DNA of 64,000 nt from JAHDDW01 sp964648795 (GCA_964648795.1 CAZYMB010000005.1:62001-126000); one strand, 5' to 3'. Positions 52,180-62,017 are shown, counted from the first letter of the stretch. Notes: generated from the letters alone by a model not told the origin. A program made the numbers and translations.

Positions 52180-53832
52180 CTAGTTATCGCTCATAACGAC
52201 TGGGACAACCATAGGCCTCAGTCTTGTTTCAGCGTTAATAAACTTACCAAGTGCTCTTCGAGCTGCTTTTGAGACTTTTCCAGCATCTGCGAAGTCTTCG
52301 CCATTGATCGCCGCCGCTACCACTTTTACAGCTCGAGCATGTAAATCATCTTGGAGTTCGCCACTAATCCAGCCACGAGAAACAATTTGTGGGTCATTGC
52401 GTAGTCTCAAGTCACTGTCGATAGACAGAACCACTGAAACAAATCCGTCATCGCCAAGAACTCGACGGTCAGCTAAGACCTGTTCGCCTAGATCTTTAAC
52501 ATCACCGGCTACGTATATGTAGTCTGCATCAATTGTTTCACCGCTCGAAATTCCAACGTCACTTAGGATGACTGAGTCACCGTCGGTGCAGACAATTATG
52601 TTGTCTTGGCCCATTCCCATTTCTAGCGCCAAGTTTTTGTGCGCCACCATGTGCCTGTACTCGCCATGCACTGGGACAAAGTTCTCAGGTTTTACAACCG
52701 AGTGAAATACTCGTAGCTCGGTTTGCTTTGCATGACCTGTGGTGTGAACTAGCTGATGTGTTGAATCAATAACTTCTGCACCACGTTTAATCAACGCATT
52801 AAGCATTGCGGTGACTCCCGTTTCATTGCCAGGGATTGGATGCGACGACATGATGATGCAGTCTGTGTCTCTGATTGCCATGTGATGGCTATCGCCATTA
52901 GCCATACGGGCTAACGCTGACATTGACTCGCCTTGAGACCCAGTTGAAATTACACATATTTCTCGGTCAGCCAGGTTATCGATGTCTTCGATTGGTTTGA
53001 TCTTGTTCTCAGGTATTCGAAGCAAGCCCATCTCTCTGGCCAGTTCAATATTGTTCTTCATGGTTCGACCAAGTGAAAGAATGTAGCGACCCTGCGCTAT
53101 TGCGGCATCTGCTATTTGTTGAATCCTGTGAATGTGACTGGCAAAACATGCGACCACTAAACGTTTATCTGGCTTGGAAGTCACAATCGCCTTTAAGGTC
53201 TCGCCTATTTGAGACTCAGATTCTGAGTAACCGGCAGCATCAGCATTAGTCGAATCAGCTAGCAACAATCGAACACCCTCTGAAGAGCTGAGTTTACCTA
53301 AGCCAGACAGGTCCGTTAGTCGACCATCGACTGGTGTCATGTCAAGTTTGAAGTCTCCTGAATGCAGCAGCACACCTTGTGGTGTATGGAAAGCTGTTGC
53401 GAAGCCATGCGGAACTGAGTGAGTGACTGGAAAGAACTCTAAATCAAAGGCGCCGATTTGAGTCCTTGAATTGTCTTTTACTTCGACGAAGTCTGCTTGG
53501 TCTAGCAAGTTTGCTTGACCGATACGGTTCTTAGCCAGCGCAAGAGTCAACTCAGAACCGATTATCTTGAGCGGCATCTCTGCTAGCAGGTAGCGCAATG
53601 CTCCAATGTGGTCTTCGTGGCCGTGCGTACACACAACTCCAACAACCTTGGAAGCGTTTTGTTTGAGGTAATCGAAGTCTGGTAGGACGACATTGACACC
53701 GGGCATGTGCGCCTCGGGAAACATAATTCCGCAGTCAATCAACATGATCTGATTGTCGATTTCGACAGCTGCGCAATTTCGGCCAATGTCACCTAGCCCG
53801 CCTAGAAACGTTACTTTAACATCATTAGCCAT
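52180..53832 (-). CDS. rnj: Ribonuclease J
   Basis: Metallo-beta-lactamase/beta-CASP nuclease with 5' exonuclease and endonuclease activity in mRNA and rRNA processing. The 550-residue protein has the metal site HGHEDHIGAL near residue 71, the DSTNAD and beta-CASP region (SSHPIPGNE) and the C-terminal domain. It lies 28 bp downstream of dapA and 70 bp upstream of ftsK, the standard actinobacterial order. Confidence 0.95.
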   Translation of the reverse strand: MANDVKVTFLGGLGDIGRNCAAVEIDNQIMLIDCGIMFPEAHMPGVNVVLPDFDYLKQNASKVVGVVCTHGHEDHIGALRYLLAEMPLKIIGSELTLALAKNRIGQANLLDQADFVEVKDNSRTQIGAFDLEFFPVTHSVPHGFATAFHTPQGVLLHSGDFKLDMTPVDGRLTDLSGLGKLSSSEGVRLLLADSTNADAAGYSESESQIGETLKAIVTSKPDKRLVVACFASHIHRIQQIADAAIAQGRYILSLGRTMKNNIELAREMGLLRIPENKIKPIEDIDNLADREICVISTGSQGESMSALARMANGDSHHMAIRDTDCIIMSSHPIPGNETGVTAMLNALIKRGAEVIDSTHQLVHTTGHAKQTELRVFHSVVKPENFVPVHGEYRHMVAHKNLALEMGMGQDNIIVCTDGDSVILSDVGISSGETIDADYIYVAGDVKDLGEQVLADRRVLGDDGFVSVVLSIDSDLRLRNDPQIVSRGWISGELQDDLHARAVKVVAAAINGEDFADAGKVSKAARRALGKFINAETRLRPMVVPVVMSDN

Positions 53833-53860
53833 TACGACACACTAGCTGTGTAGCAATTCA

Positions 53861-54745
53861 CTAACTGCGACCCAGACCAGCTAGTACTTCCCTAGCGTCT
53901 ACATCTAACCCGTCAGGGGCAAACCCAATTGGTGGCCTTGCATCTCCGCAGTCGATCCCAAGCTCTTTCATCATTACCTTTGAAGGGATAGGACTTGGGG
54001 CATCCTCAGATGACCAGTAGTCATATGACGGCTGCAATGATTTGTTTATTTCGATTGCACGGTCAAGCTCGCCGGCGCGGAATGCTGTAATCATTTCAGA
54101 CATTTCTTTGCCTGCCCAGTGTGTGGCGACTCCCACAAGTCCGACTGCACCGACACTTAAGAAAGGAAGCGTTAAATCGTTATCGCCACAATAAATCTCG
54201 ACTCGATCACCAAACCCGGCGACTAGACGTCCAGTTAGTGCGGCATCTCCGTTTGCATCTTTATAGGCAACAATGTTGTCGATATCGGCGAGCCTAAAGA
54301 GAACCTCCGGAGTCATGGCCTTTCCGGTTCGACCTGGCACATCGTAAAGCATAATTGGCAAATCAGTACTAGCTGCAAGGGTTTTAAAATGAGCTTCCAT
54401 TCCTAGCTGTGAAGGCTTGTTGTAATACGGCGTTACAAGCAATAAGCCATCAACGCCTAGGCCAGAGATCTTCTCGATGTTGTTCAGTGCAACAGCTGTG
54501 TTGTTTGAACCTGCACCAGCAATCAGAGGGACAGCGGGCACTGCTTCTCGGACAGCTGAAATGAGGTCTATTTGTTCTTCGATTGTTATGGTCGCACTCT
54601 CGCCAGTTGTTCCAGCGACAACGAGGCCATCATTACCGTTGGCTACTAGGTATTTGGCAAGCTCACCGGCAGCTGCGACATTTAGCGAACCGTCAGGAGA
54701 AAATGGGGTGACCATAGCGGTCAGTACTGTTCCGAATCTTGGCAT
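53861..54745 (-). CDS. dapA: 4-hydroxy-tetrahydrodipicolinate synthase
   Basis: First committed step of lysine and diaminopimelate synthesis, condensing pyruvate with aspartate semialdehyde. The frame opens at 54769, but the ATG at 54745 has AAAGGTG upstream and gives the usual N-terminus (PRFGTVLTAMVTPF), 294 residues. Present are GTTGESATI, the catalytic TPYYNKP tyrosine segment and the Schiff-base lysine in VAYKDANGD. First of the minus-strand dapA–rnj–ftsK series. Confidence 0.96.
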   Translation of the reverse strand: MPRFGTVLTAMVTPFSPDGSLNVAAAGELAKYLVANGNDGLVVAGTTGESATITIEEQIDLISAVREAVPAVPLIAGAGSNNTAVALNNIEKISGLGVDGLLLVTPYYNKPSQLGMEAHFKTLAASTDLPIMLYDVPGRTGKAMTPEVLFRLADIDNIVAYKDANGDAALTGRLVAGFGDRVEIYCGDNDLTLPFLSVGAVGLVGVATHWAGKEMSEMITAFRAGELDRAIEINKSLQPSYDYWSSEDAPSPIPSKVMMKELGIDCGDARPPIGFAPDGLDVDAREVLAGLGRS

Positions 54746-54850
54746 TAGAGCACCTTTTCTAAACATCAATATTTGATTAGTTTGTGTTGGTTGGTCATTC
54801 TACCGGCGCTGCCTGGCTCATAGCATTTCAGATACCGCTAGGCTGAAACC

Positions 54851-55729
54851 ATGGCATTCACAATTGCGACTTTTTATGGCTTTTTCAGCTGGCCAGATCA
54901 CGTTGAGGCGAGAGACGAAATATATTCACTCTGCGAAAACAATCAGGTTATAGGGACCATTTACGTTTCAGCCGAAGGAATCAATGCAACGCTGTGTGGC
55001 CCTGAGGTTTGCATCAACAAGACCATTTCAGACATAACTGCATTGCCGAATGTCGAATTCAGCGAGCCAAAGTTCTCAGAATCCGACACTCCTGCATTCA
55101 AACGCCTCAGAGTTAAAATCAAACCCGAGATCGTCACCATGGGCGATCCAAGTATTGACCCGGCCAAGATCAATGGCCAGTACGTCAAGCCAGCTGACTG
55201 GAACGAACTAATCTCATCTGACGATGTCACTGTAATCGATACTCGCAATAACTACGAATACGAAATCGGCTCGTTTGCGAATGCCACCAACCCAGGTACA
55301 GAAGTGTTCCGAGACTTCCCTACCTTCGTCGAACACAAGATGGACCCAAAGAGCAACTCTAAAGTTGCGTTGTTCTGTACCGGCGGGATTCGCTGTGAGA
55401 AGGCAACGTCGTATTTGCTAGAACAAGGATTCAGCGACGTCTACCATCTCGAGGGTGGAATCATAAAGTACTTAGAAGAAATCCCAGCATCTGAAAGTCT
55501 CTGGGAAGGCGACTGCTACGTATTTGATGACCGGGTAAGCGTTACCCATGGACTCGAGCTAGGCAAACACACTAAATGCACCAACTGCGGCATGCCAGTT
55601 AACCCTGAAGTCGACTCCAAATTCGAACCCGAAGTATGTTGTTCTAGATGTATTGACGGAGTCACGCCAGATCGCAGACAACGCCGTGAAATGCGACTCA
55701 GCCAGATTCAGGCTGCTTCAACGCAATAG
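54851..55729 (+). CDS. trhO: tRNA uridine(34) hydroxylase TrhO (rhodanese-fold)
   Basis: Oxygen-dependent hydroxylation of tRNA U34. The 292-residue protein has the N-terminal acylphosphatase-like domain (SAEGINATLCG), a rhodanese domain with the catalytic loop FCTGGIRC (Cys176, Cys182) and a C-terminal Cys-rich segment (CTNCGMP and CCSRC). This order matches the YceA/TrhO family. Start ATG; it is divergent from dapA. Its last 32 bp overlap the convergent O-methyltransferase gene. Confidence 0.92.
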   Translation: MAFTIATFYGFFSWPDHVEARDEIYSLCENNQVIGTIYVSAEGINATLCGPEVCINKTISDITALPNVEFSEPKFSESDTPAFKRLRVKIKPEIVTMGDPSIDPAKINGQYVKPADWNELISSDDVTVIDTRNNYEYEIGSFANATNPGTEVFRDFPTFVEHKMDPKSNSKVALFCTGGIRCEKATSYLLEQGFSDVYHLEGGIIKYLEEIPASESLWEGDCYVFDDRVSVTHGLELGKHTKCTNCGMPVNPEVDSKFEPEVCCSRCIDGVTPDRRQRREMRLSQIQAASTQ

Positions 55730-56375
55730 TCAAACCATTACCAATAGGCAATACAAGATTCGTGACTCTTTCATCGGTCGCCATCTTTTCGTTGAATTCA
55801 AGCATCGCTACTAGACGTGCGTCCGAGCTATCTATTTCGCCTACGACCTTTCCCATCCAAAGTGTGTCGTCGACTATTACTACTCCCCCAGGTCTGACCA
55901 GCTCGAGGCATAGATCAAAGTATGTCTGATAGTTGCGCTTATCGGCATCGAGAAAAGCTAGATCGAACGTATTGGCCTCGCCGTTTGCCACTAGTTCTTG
56001 CACCAAGTCCATTGCTGGTGCATTGACAAACTCTATTACGTCACCGAGGCCTACTTCGTTGAATACTTCCTCAAAGACCTTCTGATGGGCGTCATCTTTG
56101 TCGCAGGTAGTAACTTTGCCAGCCTTGCCCACCTGCTCGGCAGCCACGACAGCAGAACAACCTGTAAACGTCCCAATATCTAGGACCTTTTTGGCATCAA
56201 CCATCTGGCACATTAACCGAATTGCCCCGGCAACATCGTGACTTGTTCTCATTCTCGAATTAGGCAGAGTGTCTGCATAATCTGCGAGCTTGTTGAAAGC
56301 TGCCGACATTGGCGACATCGAGTCGACTCTGTAGTTATACAGCTCTTCTGAGTACTCGGTGATCTGGTTTCCCAC
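55698..56375 (-). CDS. SAM-dependent O-methyltransferase (caffeoyl-CoA OMT-like)
   Basis: The 225-residue protein has the class I methyltransferase SAM motif VLDIGTFTGCSAVVAAEQ (about 71-88), FDLAFLDADKRNY (metal and catalytic region, about 135-147) and GGVVIVDDTLW. The family methylates catechol-like hydroxyls in a divalent-metal-dependent way; the natural substrate here is unknown. It follows the glycosyltransferase gene by 22 bp, so the two may serve one pathway. Confidence 0.88.
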   Translation of the reverse strand: MGNQITEYSEELYNYRVDSMSPMSAAFNKLADYADTLPNSRMRTSHDVAGAIRLMCQMVDAKKVLDIGTFTGCSAVVAAEQVGKAGKVTTCDKDDAHQKVFEEVFNEVGLGDVIEFVNAPAMDLVQELVANGEANTFDLAFLDADKRNYQTYFDLCLELVRPGGVVIVDDTLWMGKVVGEIDSSDARLVAMLEFNEKMATDERVTNLVLPIGNGLTIALKQPESG

Positions 56376-56397
56376 ACTTTTCAGTGTAGAGCGATAC

Positions 56398-57486
56398 CTA
56401 AGTTAGTTGTACAGCCGCATTCAAATCTATTTGAGTAGGCGTTTCTAGGTCGATCACTTCACCACGTTGACGGAGAATGCAGTTATAAAACGCAATGTGG
56501 TCTTCGATCATTTTGTCCATACTGAAAGTTGTTTCAGCCTGCAAACGACACTCGCCTCTATCTATCTGGTCGATGTTCGAGATGGCTTTCACGAAATCGT
56601 CGTGTGTCCGACACAAGAAACCAGTGGTCCCATCTTCAACTATCTCAGTGGTCGCCCCAATTGGAGGAGCTATAACAGGATTCCCGGAAGCCAGCGCTTC
56701 GAGCATTACAAGCCCAAACGGTTCGGCCCACTCGATCGGGTTCAAGAGGGCTTCACTTCTGTATAGGAGGTCAAACTTGTCTTTGGTTCCAAGCTCACCA
56801 AGATATTCAATGTCGCCACCTAACAATGGTTCAACTTCGGCTTTGAAGTACTCATACTCATGCGGGTCACGCATTTTGGCAGCAATTCGAAGGGGAACCC
56901 CAGCTTTGCGAGCGATCTCGCATGCATTGTGGATTCCTTTTTCTGGAACCATGCGACCTAAGCAGGCTAGATATCCTCCGCCACCTGGGCCAAAAGGAAT
57001 TCTGGCCGTGTCTACTCCGTGATGAATGACTCGAGCAATATTAATGCCGGTTGATGCGTGCGATGCTTGGTCGTAAGAAATAGCAAGTATTGGAATGCCA
57101 CGTTTTGAGAACGCTTCAAATCTGCGCATGGTGTCAGCTTGGAATACTCCATGGTTGGTTGCAACCACTGGAATCTCTGTTTGCTGGTAACTCACGAAGG
57201 GCCCAACGTTGGTGTGATCATGAATAATGTCAACGTCACCGATGTTTTCATAGGCAGCTAACGAATGATCGATTGCTGCTACTTGATGACCCATTCGCAG
57301 CGTTGATGAATCCTCATAAATATATTTGCGAGGAACAGGACAAGTACTATCTCCTGTTGCGAAAAGAGTTACAGATACCCCAGCGCGTTGTAGACCTCTG
57401 GCGAGAACGTCAACCATGCGTTCGATGCCACCGTAGGCTACTGGCGGAACAGGGACCCATGGAGGGGCAATAAGTCCAACTCTCAT
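56398..57486 (-). CDS. Glycosyltransferase family 4 protein
   Basis: A 362-residue GT-B enzyme. The N-terminus has the acceptor-domain start RVGLIAPPWVPVPPVAYGGI, and the donor domain has LGRMVPEKGI (about 193-202), NPIEWAEPFGLVMLEALASG (about 256) and GNPVIAPPIGA. The EPFGLVMLEALA part is the family's EX7E motif. Sugar and acceptor are unknown. It is the first gene of a two-gene run with the O-methyltransferase. Confidence 0.92.
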   Translation of the reverse strand: MRVGLIAPPWVPVPPVAYGGIERMVDVLARGLQRAGVSVTLFATGDSTCPVPRKYIYEDSSTLRMGHQVAAIDHSLAAYENIGDVDIIHDHTNVGPFVSYQQTEIPVVATNHGVFQADTMRRFEAFSKRGIPILAISYDQASHASTGINIARVIHHGVDTARIPFGPGGGGYLACLGRMVPEKGIHNACEIARKAGVPLRIAAKMRDPHEYEYFKAEVEPLLGGDIEYLGELGTKDKFDLLYRSEALLNPIEWAEPFGLVMLEALASGNPVIAPPIGATTEIVEDGTTGFLCRTHDDFVKAISNIDQIDRGECRLQAETTFSMDKMIEDHIAFYNCILRQRGEVIDLETPTQIDLNAAVQLT

Positions 57487-57612
57487 TTAGGTGCTCCTCG
57501 TCATAAATACGAGCCAGTCAGTAACTTGGCAGGTCCCTCACGCGAGATGTTAGCTCATCCCGGCCGAATAAGGTAGCTCTCAATAATTGTTGCGGCACGC
57601 CGATGGGTACCA

Positions 57613-58155
57613 ATGGGTGAGCTAGAAACAGTCAATAAACAGCTTTCTGAGGCCGAAATGGCTGCGTTGGATGCCAAGATTGCAATCATCGCTGATTCTC
57701 ATGCCTCTAATAACGATGAAGAAGCAGCCAACAAAATGTGGTTGTCTCATCATTGGCCCGACCAGCATGGCGAACGCTGTTTCAAAGTTGGCAGGACTCA
57801 TGTCTGTACACGCTGTGCAAGCCTCTACCCCCTAGGAATAATTGTAGCTATTTTGGCTTTGGCTGGGATTCCGCTATGGCCTGACTCTTGGGACATTGCT
57901 GCCATCCTCATATTTGCTATGCCAGGCACCATTGCATATGTGGGTGAAGCACTCGATATATTCAGCTACAACCGAAAAGTACAAGTTCTAGCAACTCTCG
58001 TGACAGCTACTGCGTTTGGTAAAGGGCTTAGCTACGAGCTAGCTGATAGATGGAGCCCAGAATTCTGGCTACCGGTATTTGTATTTGGTGCTATCTGGTT
58101 TGGGGCAACTGTTCTGGCACATACAACCAAAACTAGAACCAAGACCAAAGCGTAA
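57613..58155 (+). CDS. DUF2085-type membrane protein
   Basis: A 180-residue protein with a polar N-terminal part (1-45), a Cys-containing motif at about 55-71 (GERCFKVGRTHVCTRCASLY) and four transmembrane helices (about 73-160). The Cys and RCAS positions followed by a helix are typical of DUF2085 proteins, whose function is not known. It lacks partner genes; a terminator lies about 57 bp after its stop. Confidence 0.75.
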   Translation: MGELETVNKQLSEAEMAALDAKIAIIADSHASNNDEEAANKMWLSHHWPDQHGERCFKVGRTHVCTRCASLYPLGIIVAILALAGIPLWPDSWDIAAILIFAMPGTIAYVGEALDIFSYNRKVQVLATLVTATAFGKGLSYELADRWSPEFWLPVFVFGAIWFGATVLAHTTKTRTKTKA

Positions 58156-58409
58156 CTCAACGACCAAGGTCGCAACTGACCCAGCAGATTACACAGTCAT
58201 AAAAGTACTAAGGGCCGATCACTGGAGGGATTTAGTGACCGGCCCTGTAGTTCTTTTTAATTAACCGAAGCCAGCTACTGGAGGGATTTAGCAACTGACT
58301 CGGGATAACCTCACACAAATTATGCGTGCTATGAATAAGAGACGACCGGTAGGCTAGATTAGTCGCGTCAAAGTATGTAGTTTTTTCACACCGGAGCGAA
58401 GGAACGGCA
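58156..58409 (+). other. 254-bp intergenic region with two hairpins sharing a 15-bp direct repeat
   Basis: The interval between the DUF2085 gene and menC. ACTGGAGGGATTTAG occurs twice, at 58221-58235 and 58277-58291. In the first copy it forms the loop of a strong hairpin that also serves as a terminator. In the second it lies in the loop of a weaker, mismatched hairpin. The menC ribosome site (GAAGGA) is at the far end. I see no gene. Confidence 0.55.
58212..58262 (+). terminator. Rho-independent terminator after the DUF2085 gene
   Basis: GGGCCGATCAC (58212-58222) and GTGACCGGCCC (58235-58245) form an 11-bp stem with one mismatch and a 12-base loop, followed by TTCTTTTTAATT. Confidence 0.85.
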
Positions 58410-59435
58410 ATGCCACTGCTTAAACAGCTGATGAATAGGCCTTTTGAGGTCCAGAACGTTGAAATTGAAAGCCATGAGCTCAAGTTCAACACAACGTTTA
58501 GTAATAGTTCCAATCACCTAGAAACCAGGCGTCTAGCTACGATTGCGATAACTACACCTGAGGGAGTCTTTCCTGGCGAGTTTCCGACTCTTGACCTTGC
58601 TGGCTACGATGCGCCTGGAACAGAAGCAGTTATTGGGAATGCCCGAGCAAACGTCGAGAAACTAGTTGGCCATAGCGTTAACTGCGGCGACATAGAAAAG
58701 CTAGAAGCTTTTGACTCAGCAACTACGCTCGGAATTCAGAGTGCCCTAGTAATGGGTGGGCTATCAATCGAACCGACTTCGACCTATGTCCCCGTTAAAG
58801 CTTCTGCTGTGGTTTCGGCCAGCACTCCGATCGATAAGTTGCAAGAACTCGCTGAGCTTGGGTTCTCGAGATTCAAGATTAAGATCTCACCTAGTGTTGA
58901 CCTGGGCTGGCTCGAAACAGTTGTTGCCAAGTTTCCAAATATGCAAATAGATGTCGACGCTAACGGGAGCTTTACTGGCACTGACGTAACTACTGCTGTG
59001 CGGGTCCTCATGTCTGGAGTTACTGTGTTTGAACAGCCGTTCTCACCATCAGAGTCCAATAGCCTCGAAGCCGAGCAACTTGGAGCCTGCACCCAAGGTG
59101 AGCAATACATCAGCGCTGATGAATCCGCTAGTAGTCCAGATGCGGTATCGGCTGCGATTACGAGCGGAGCATTCAACGCTGTCTGCGTAAAGCAGTTTAG
59201 ATATGAAGGTCTTGGCGCAACACTTGAGGCTGCGGGATCATTGCTTGAATCTGGAACCCAAGTTCAGCTTGGCGGACTGTTAGAGGCTGGCGTTGGGCGA
59301 ACCATGCTTGCCTTAATTCAGAATGAGCTGGACCTTTCCTTGATAGGAGACATCTCGCCTGCAAACTACTTATACGAGGCACAACCCCTTCCAGATCTAA
59401 CTTTGGTTGATGGGTCGCTTTCGTTACCCACCTAA
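58410..59435 (+). CDS. menC: o-Succinylbenzoate synthase
   Basis: Dehydrates SHCHC to o-succinylbenzoate in menaquinone synthesis. This 341-residue enolase-superfamily protein carries the KIK catalytic pair (FKIKIS, around residue 153), three metal ligands in DVDANGSF, FEQPF and SADES and the second lysine in CVKQFRYEG. The ATG has GAAGGA upstream. First of the plus-strand menC–menD–menB series. Confidence 0.9.
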   Translation: MPLLKQLMNRPFEVQNVEIESHELKFNTTFSNSSNHLETRRLATIAITTPEGVFPGEFPTLDLAGYDAPGTEAVIGNARANVEKLVGHSVNCGDIEKLEAFDSATTLGIQSALVMGGLSIEPTSTYVPVKASAVVSASTPIDKLQELAELGFSRFKIKISPSVDLGWLETVVAKFPNMQIDVDANGSFTGTDVTTAVRVLMSGVTVFEQPFSPSESNSLEAEQLGACTQGEQYISADESASSPDAVSAAITSGAFNAVCVKQFRYEGLGATLEAAGSLLESGTQVQLGGLLEAGVGRTMLALIQNELDLSLIGDISPANYLYEAQPLPDLTLVDGSLSLPT

Positions 59436-59486
59436 ATTGCCGCTAGCCTGAGAGTCCGCCAACAGTTCTATCCAGGCAATGTAGCC

Positions 59487-61121
59487 ATGCACGATGATTC
59501 AACTCAACTTCGTTTTTGTCGAGCTCTAGTCGACGAATGGATTCGTCATGGTGTGACTGCTGCATTTATTTCTCCTGGTTCAAGATCTACGCCAATGTCT
59601 TTGGCATTAAACGAAAGAGCAGAACTTGATTCGTTTGTAATTATCGACGAACGTAGCGCCTCGTTCGCTGCCCTTGGCTATGCAAAGGCGTCTGGCAAAC
59701 CAACGATTCTTTCTTGCACTTCTGGCACAGCTGGCGCTAACTACTACCCCGCTGTCGTAGAAGCTTCGATGAGTGGGGTGCCTTTGATTGTCTGTACTGC
59801 AGATCGACCACTTGAGCTGAGCAATGTTGGCGCACCACAGGCAATCCCCCAAGACAATCTTTATGGACAGTTCACTAAGAGCTGGGATATTGAGCCACCT
59901 CGAATGGAGAACGCTAACTCTTGGAGGTCTCTGGGGTCTCAAGTTGCCGTCGAATCAATCACATCAAACAGGCCTGTTCACTTGAACTTGGCCTTCGCCG
60001 AACCATTCCTGCCGGTTCATGAGTCGCTGGAGGACGCAATTGCTCCTGCAGGGCGAAGAGACAATCAACCTTGGCATAGTGTTTCCGAGCAAGTTAAGTC
60101 GCTTTCATCTAATGGCTTAACTGAACTGTCTGAGATGGTTTCCGAAGCTAGAGGCCTGCTCGTTGTTGGCGAAACTAGTGAAGACCCGGAACGTATTGTT
60201 GAGTTGGCAGACAAACTTGCATGGCCGATTATTGCTTCACCACAGGCTCGCATTGCTTCCAACAAGTGTTTCACCTTTGACCCGTTGTTCTCTGACACAG
60301 AGTTTGCAGAGTCGACGAATGCAGAAGTTATTCTTCGCATTGGCAAACCCATTGCTACTAAGTCGATCAACACTTTTATTGCCAAGCACTCTGGCGTGCT
60401 AATTGTTGCAGGCGCTGGTGCATGGTCTAATCCGAGTCATAACCCGAGCCTGGTTCTAGATACAGATGCACTTTGTGAGCAGTTGTTGAATGGCGCCGAA
60501 TTTAACCGTTCGCCTGATGGCTGGCTCGAATTCTGGGAGAACGCCAACGAAAAAGCACGCAAAACTGTGGCGGACACACTTGCGGCTACCGATTCAGATA
60601 GCAGCGCTTGGTCTGGGCCAACTATTGCTCGCCACGTCTCACAAAATCTTAATGAGCACGATTTACTGTGGGTTTCTTCTTCGATGCCAATCAGGGATCT
60701 AGAAACCTACGGAGATCTGCAAGGTCACAGAGTTCTAAGTAACCGCGGCGCCAACGGCATAGATGGTGTGATAGCTAGTGCTATCGGTGCTTCTTTGGCT
60801 GGGAACGCTGTGAAACTAATCATTGGCGATGTTGCTATAACTCACGACTTAGGGTCGCTATCGCTACTAGCCCAGCTGCAACCAGATGTTTGTATTGTGG
60901 TTGTCGATGACCAAGGTGGCCACATCTTTGATCGTCTCCCTCAAGCAACTCAGGTCGACAAACAAGCTTTCCAAACGCTATTTATTACTGACCCTGGGCG
61001 ACACATTAAAGATATGGCACTGGCCAGCGGTGTTAGTTTCACTGAAACCAAGTCGCCAGAAGATTTTGAAAGCTCTACTTTGAATGCGCAGACACCAAAC
61101 ATCATTTGGTTCAACTGCTAG
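59487..61121 (+). CDS. menD: SEPHCHC synthase
   Basis: Thiamine-diphosphate enzyme adding the succinyl semialdehyde unit of 2-oxoglutarate to isochorismate. The 544-residue protein has the MenD N-terminus (FISPGSRSTPMSLAL), the DERSASFAALGYAKASGKP segment (with the catalytic Glu region) and a C-terminal ThDP-binding GDVAITHDLGSL. The length is normal. Lies 51 bp after menC and 10 bp before menB. Confidence 0.95.
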   Translation: MHDDSTQLRFCRALVDEWIRHGVTAAFISPGSRSTPMSLALNERAELDSFVIIDERSASFAALGYAKASGKPTILSCTSGTAGANYYPAVVEASMSGVPLIVCTADRPLELSNVGAPQAIPQDNLYGQFTKSWDIEPPRMENANSWRSLGSQVAVESITSNRPVHLNLAFAEPFLPVHESLEDAIAPAGRRDNQPWHSVSEQVKSLSSNGLTELSEMVSEARGLLVVGETSEDPERIVELADKLAWPIIASPQARIASNKCFTFDPLFSDTEFAESTNAEVILRIGKPIATKSINTFIAKHSGVLIVAGAGAWSNPSHNPSLVLDTDALCEQLLNGAEFNRSPDGWLEFWENANEKARKTVADTLAATDSDSSAWSGPTIARHVSQNLNEHDLLWVSSSMPIRDLETYGDLQGHRVLSNRGANGIDGVIASAIGASLAGNAVKLIIGDVAITHDLGSLSLLAQLQPDVCIVVVDDQGGHIFDRLPQATQVDKQAFQTLFITDPGRHIKDMALASGVSFTETKSPEDFESSTLNAQTPNIIWFNC

Positions 61122-61131
61122 GTTTAAAGGC

Positions 61132-62013
61132 GTGAGCGAAACAGTTTCAGAACTATTTGATTCAAGCCAATGGACCGAGGTCACAGGCTTTGATACCAGC
61201 GACATCACTTACCATAAGTCGTCCGATGGCAGTATCGCCAGGATTGCGTTCAACCGTCCAGAGGTGCGTAACGCATTTAGACCCCAGACTGTTGATGAGC
61301 TGATTGATTGTTTACGCGATTCTCGAGACGACCGCAAAGTTGGTTGTGTCTTACTAACAGGAAACGGACCAAGCCCAAAAGACGGTGGCTGGGCGTTTAG
61401 TTCTGGCGGAGACCAAACCGTTCGAGGCGAAGACGGCTATGTAGACGATGCTGGCACTGGAGGCCGACTGCATGTTCTAGAAGCGCAGCAACTAATCAGG
61501 ATGATGCCAAAGGTCGTTATTGCCGTTGTGCCTGGTTGGGCTGTTGGTGGAGGTCACAGTCTGCATGTTGTTTGCGATATGACACTGGCCAGCTCCGAAC
61601 ATGCAATATTTAAACAAACCGATGCCGATGTGGCAAGTTTCGACGCCGGCTTCGGTTCTGCATACCTTGCAAGAATGGTCGGCCAGAAGAAGGCACGAGA
61701 GATCTTCTTCTTAGGTAGAAACTATTCAGCTCAAGAAGCTGCAGAGATGGGCATGGTTAATGAAGTCGTCCCTCACGCCGAGCTAGAGAACACTGCAATC
61801 GAATGGGCAACCGAAGTTTGCGCCAAGAGCCCAACTTCTCAAAAGATGATTAAGTACGCATGCAATCTGATAGACGATGGCTTAATTGGCCAGCAAATGT
61901 TCGCTGGCGAAGCGACCCGTCTAGCTTATGGGACCACTGAAGCTAAAGAAGGCAGAGATTCGTTCTTAGAGAAGCGAGACGCTGACTTTAAGCCATTTGG
62001 TTACACCTCTTAG
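61132..62013 (+). CDS. menB: 1,4-Dihydroxy-2-naphthoyl-CoA synthase
   Basis: Crotonase-fold enzyme closing the second ring of the menaquinone nucleus. The GTG at 61132 has AAAGG upstream and gives 293 residues; the open frame begins at 61084, inside menD. Markers are the NRPEVRNAFRPQTVDEL start, the FSSGGDQ oxyanion segment and the VGGGHSLHVVCDM helix, plus the C-terminal YACNLIDDG. It converges with the isochorismate synthase gene. Confidence 0.95.
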   Translation: MSETVSELFDSSQWTEVTGFDTSDITYHKSSDGSIARIAFNRPEVRNAFRPQTVDELIDCLRDSRDDRKVGCVLLTGNGPSPKDGGWAFSSGGDQTVRGEDGYVDDAGTGGRLHVLEAQQLIRMMPKVVIAVVPGWAVGGGHSLHVVCDMTLASSEHAIFKQTDADVASFDAGFGSAYLARMVGQKKAREIFFLGRNYSAQEAAEMGMVNEVVPHAELENTAIEWATEVCAKSPTSQKMIKYACNLIDDGLIGQQMFAGEATRLAYGTTEAKEGRDSFLEKRDADFKPFGYTS

Positions 62014-62017
62014 CATT

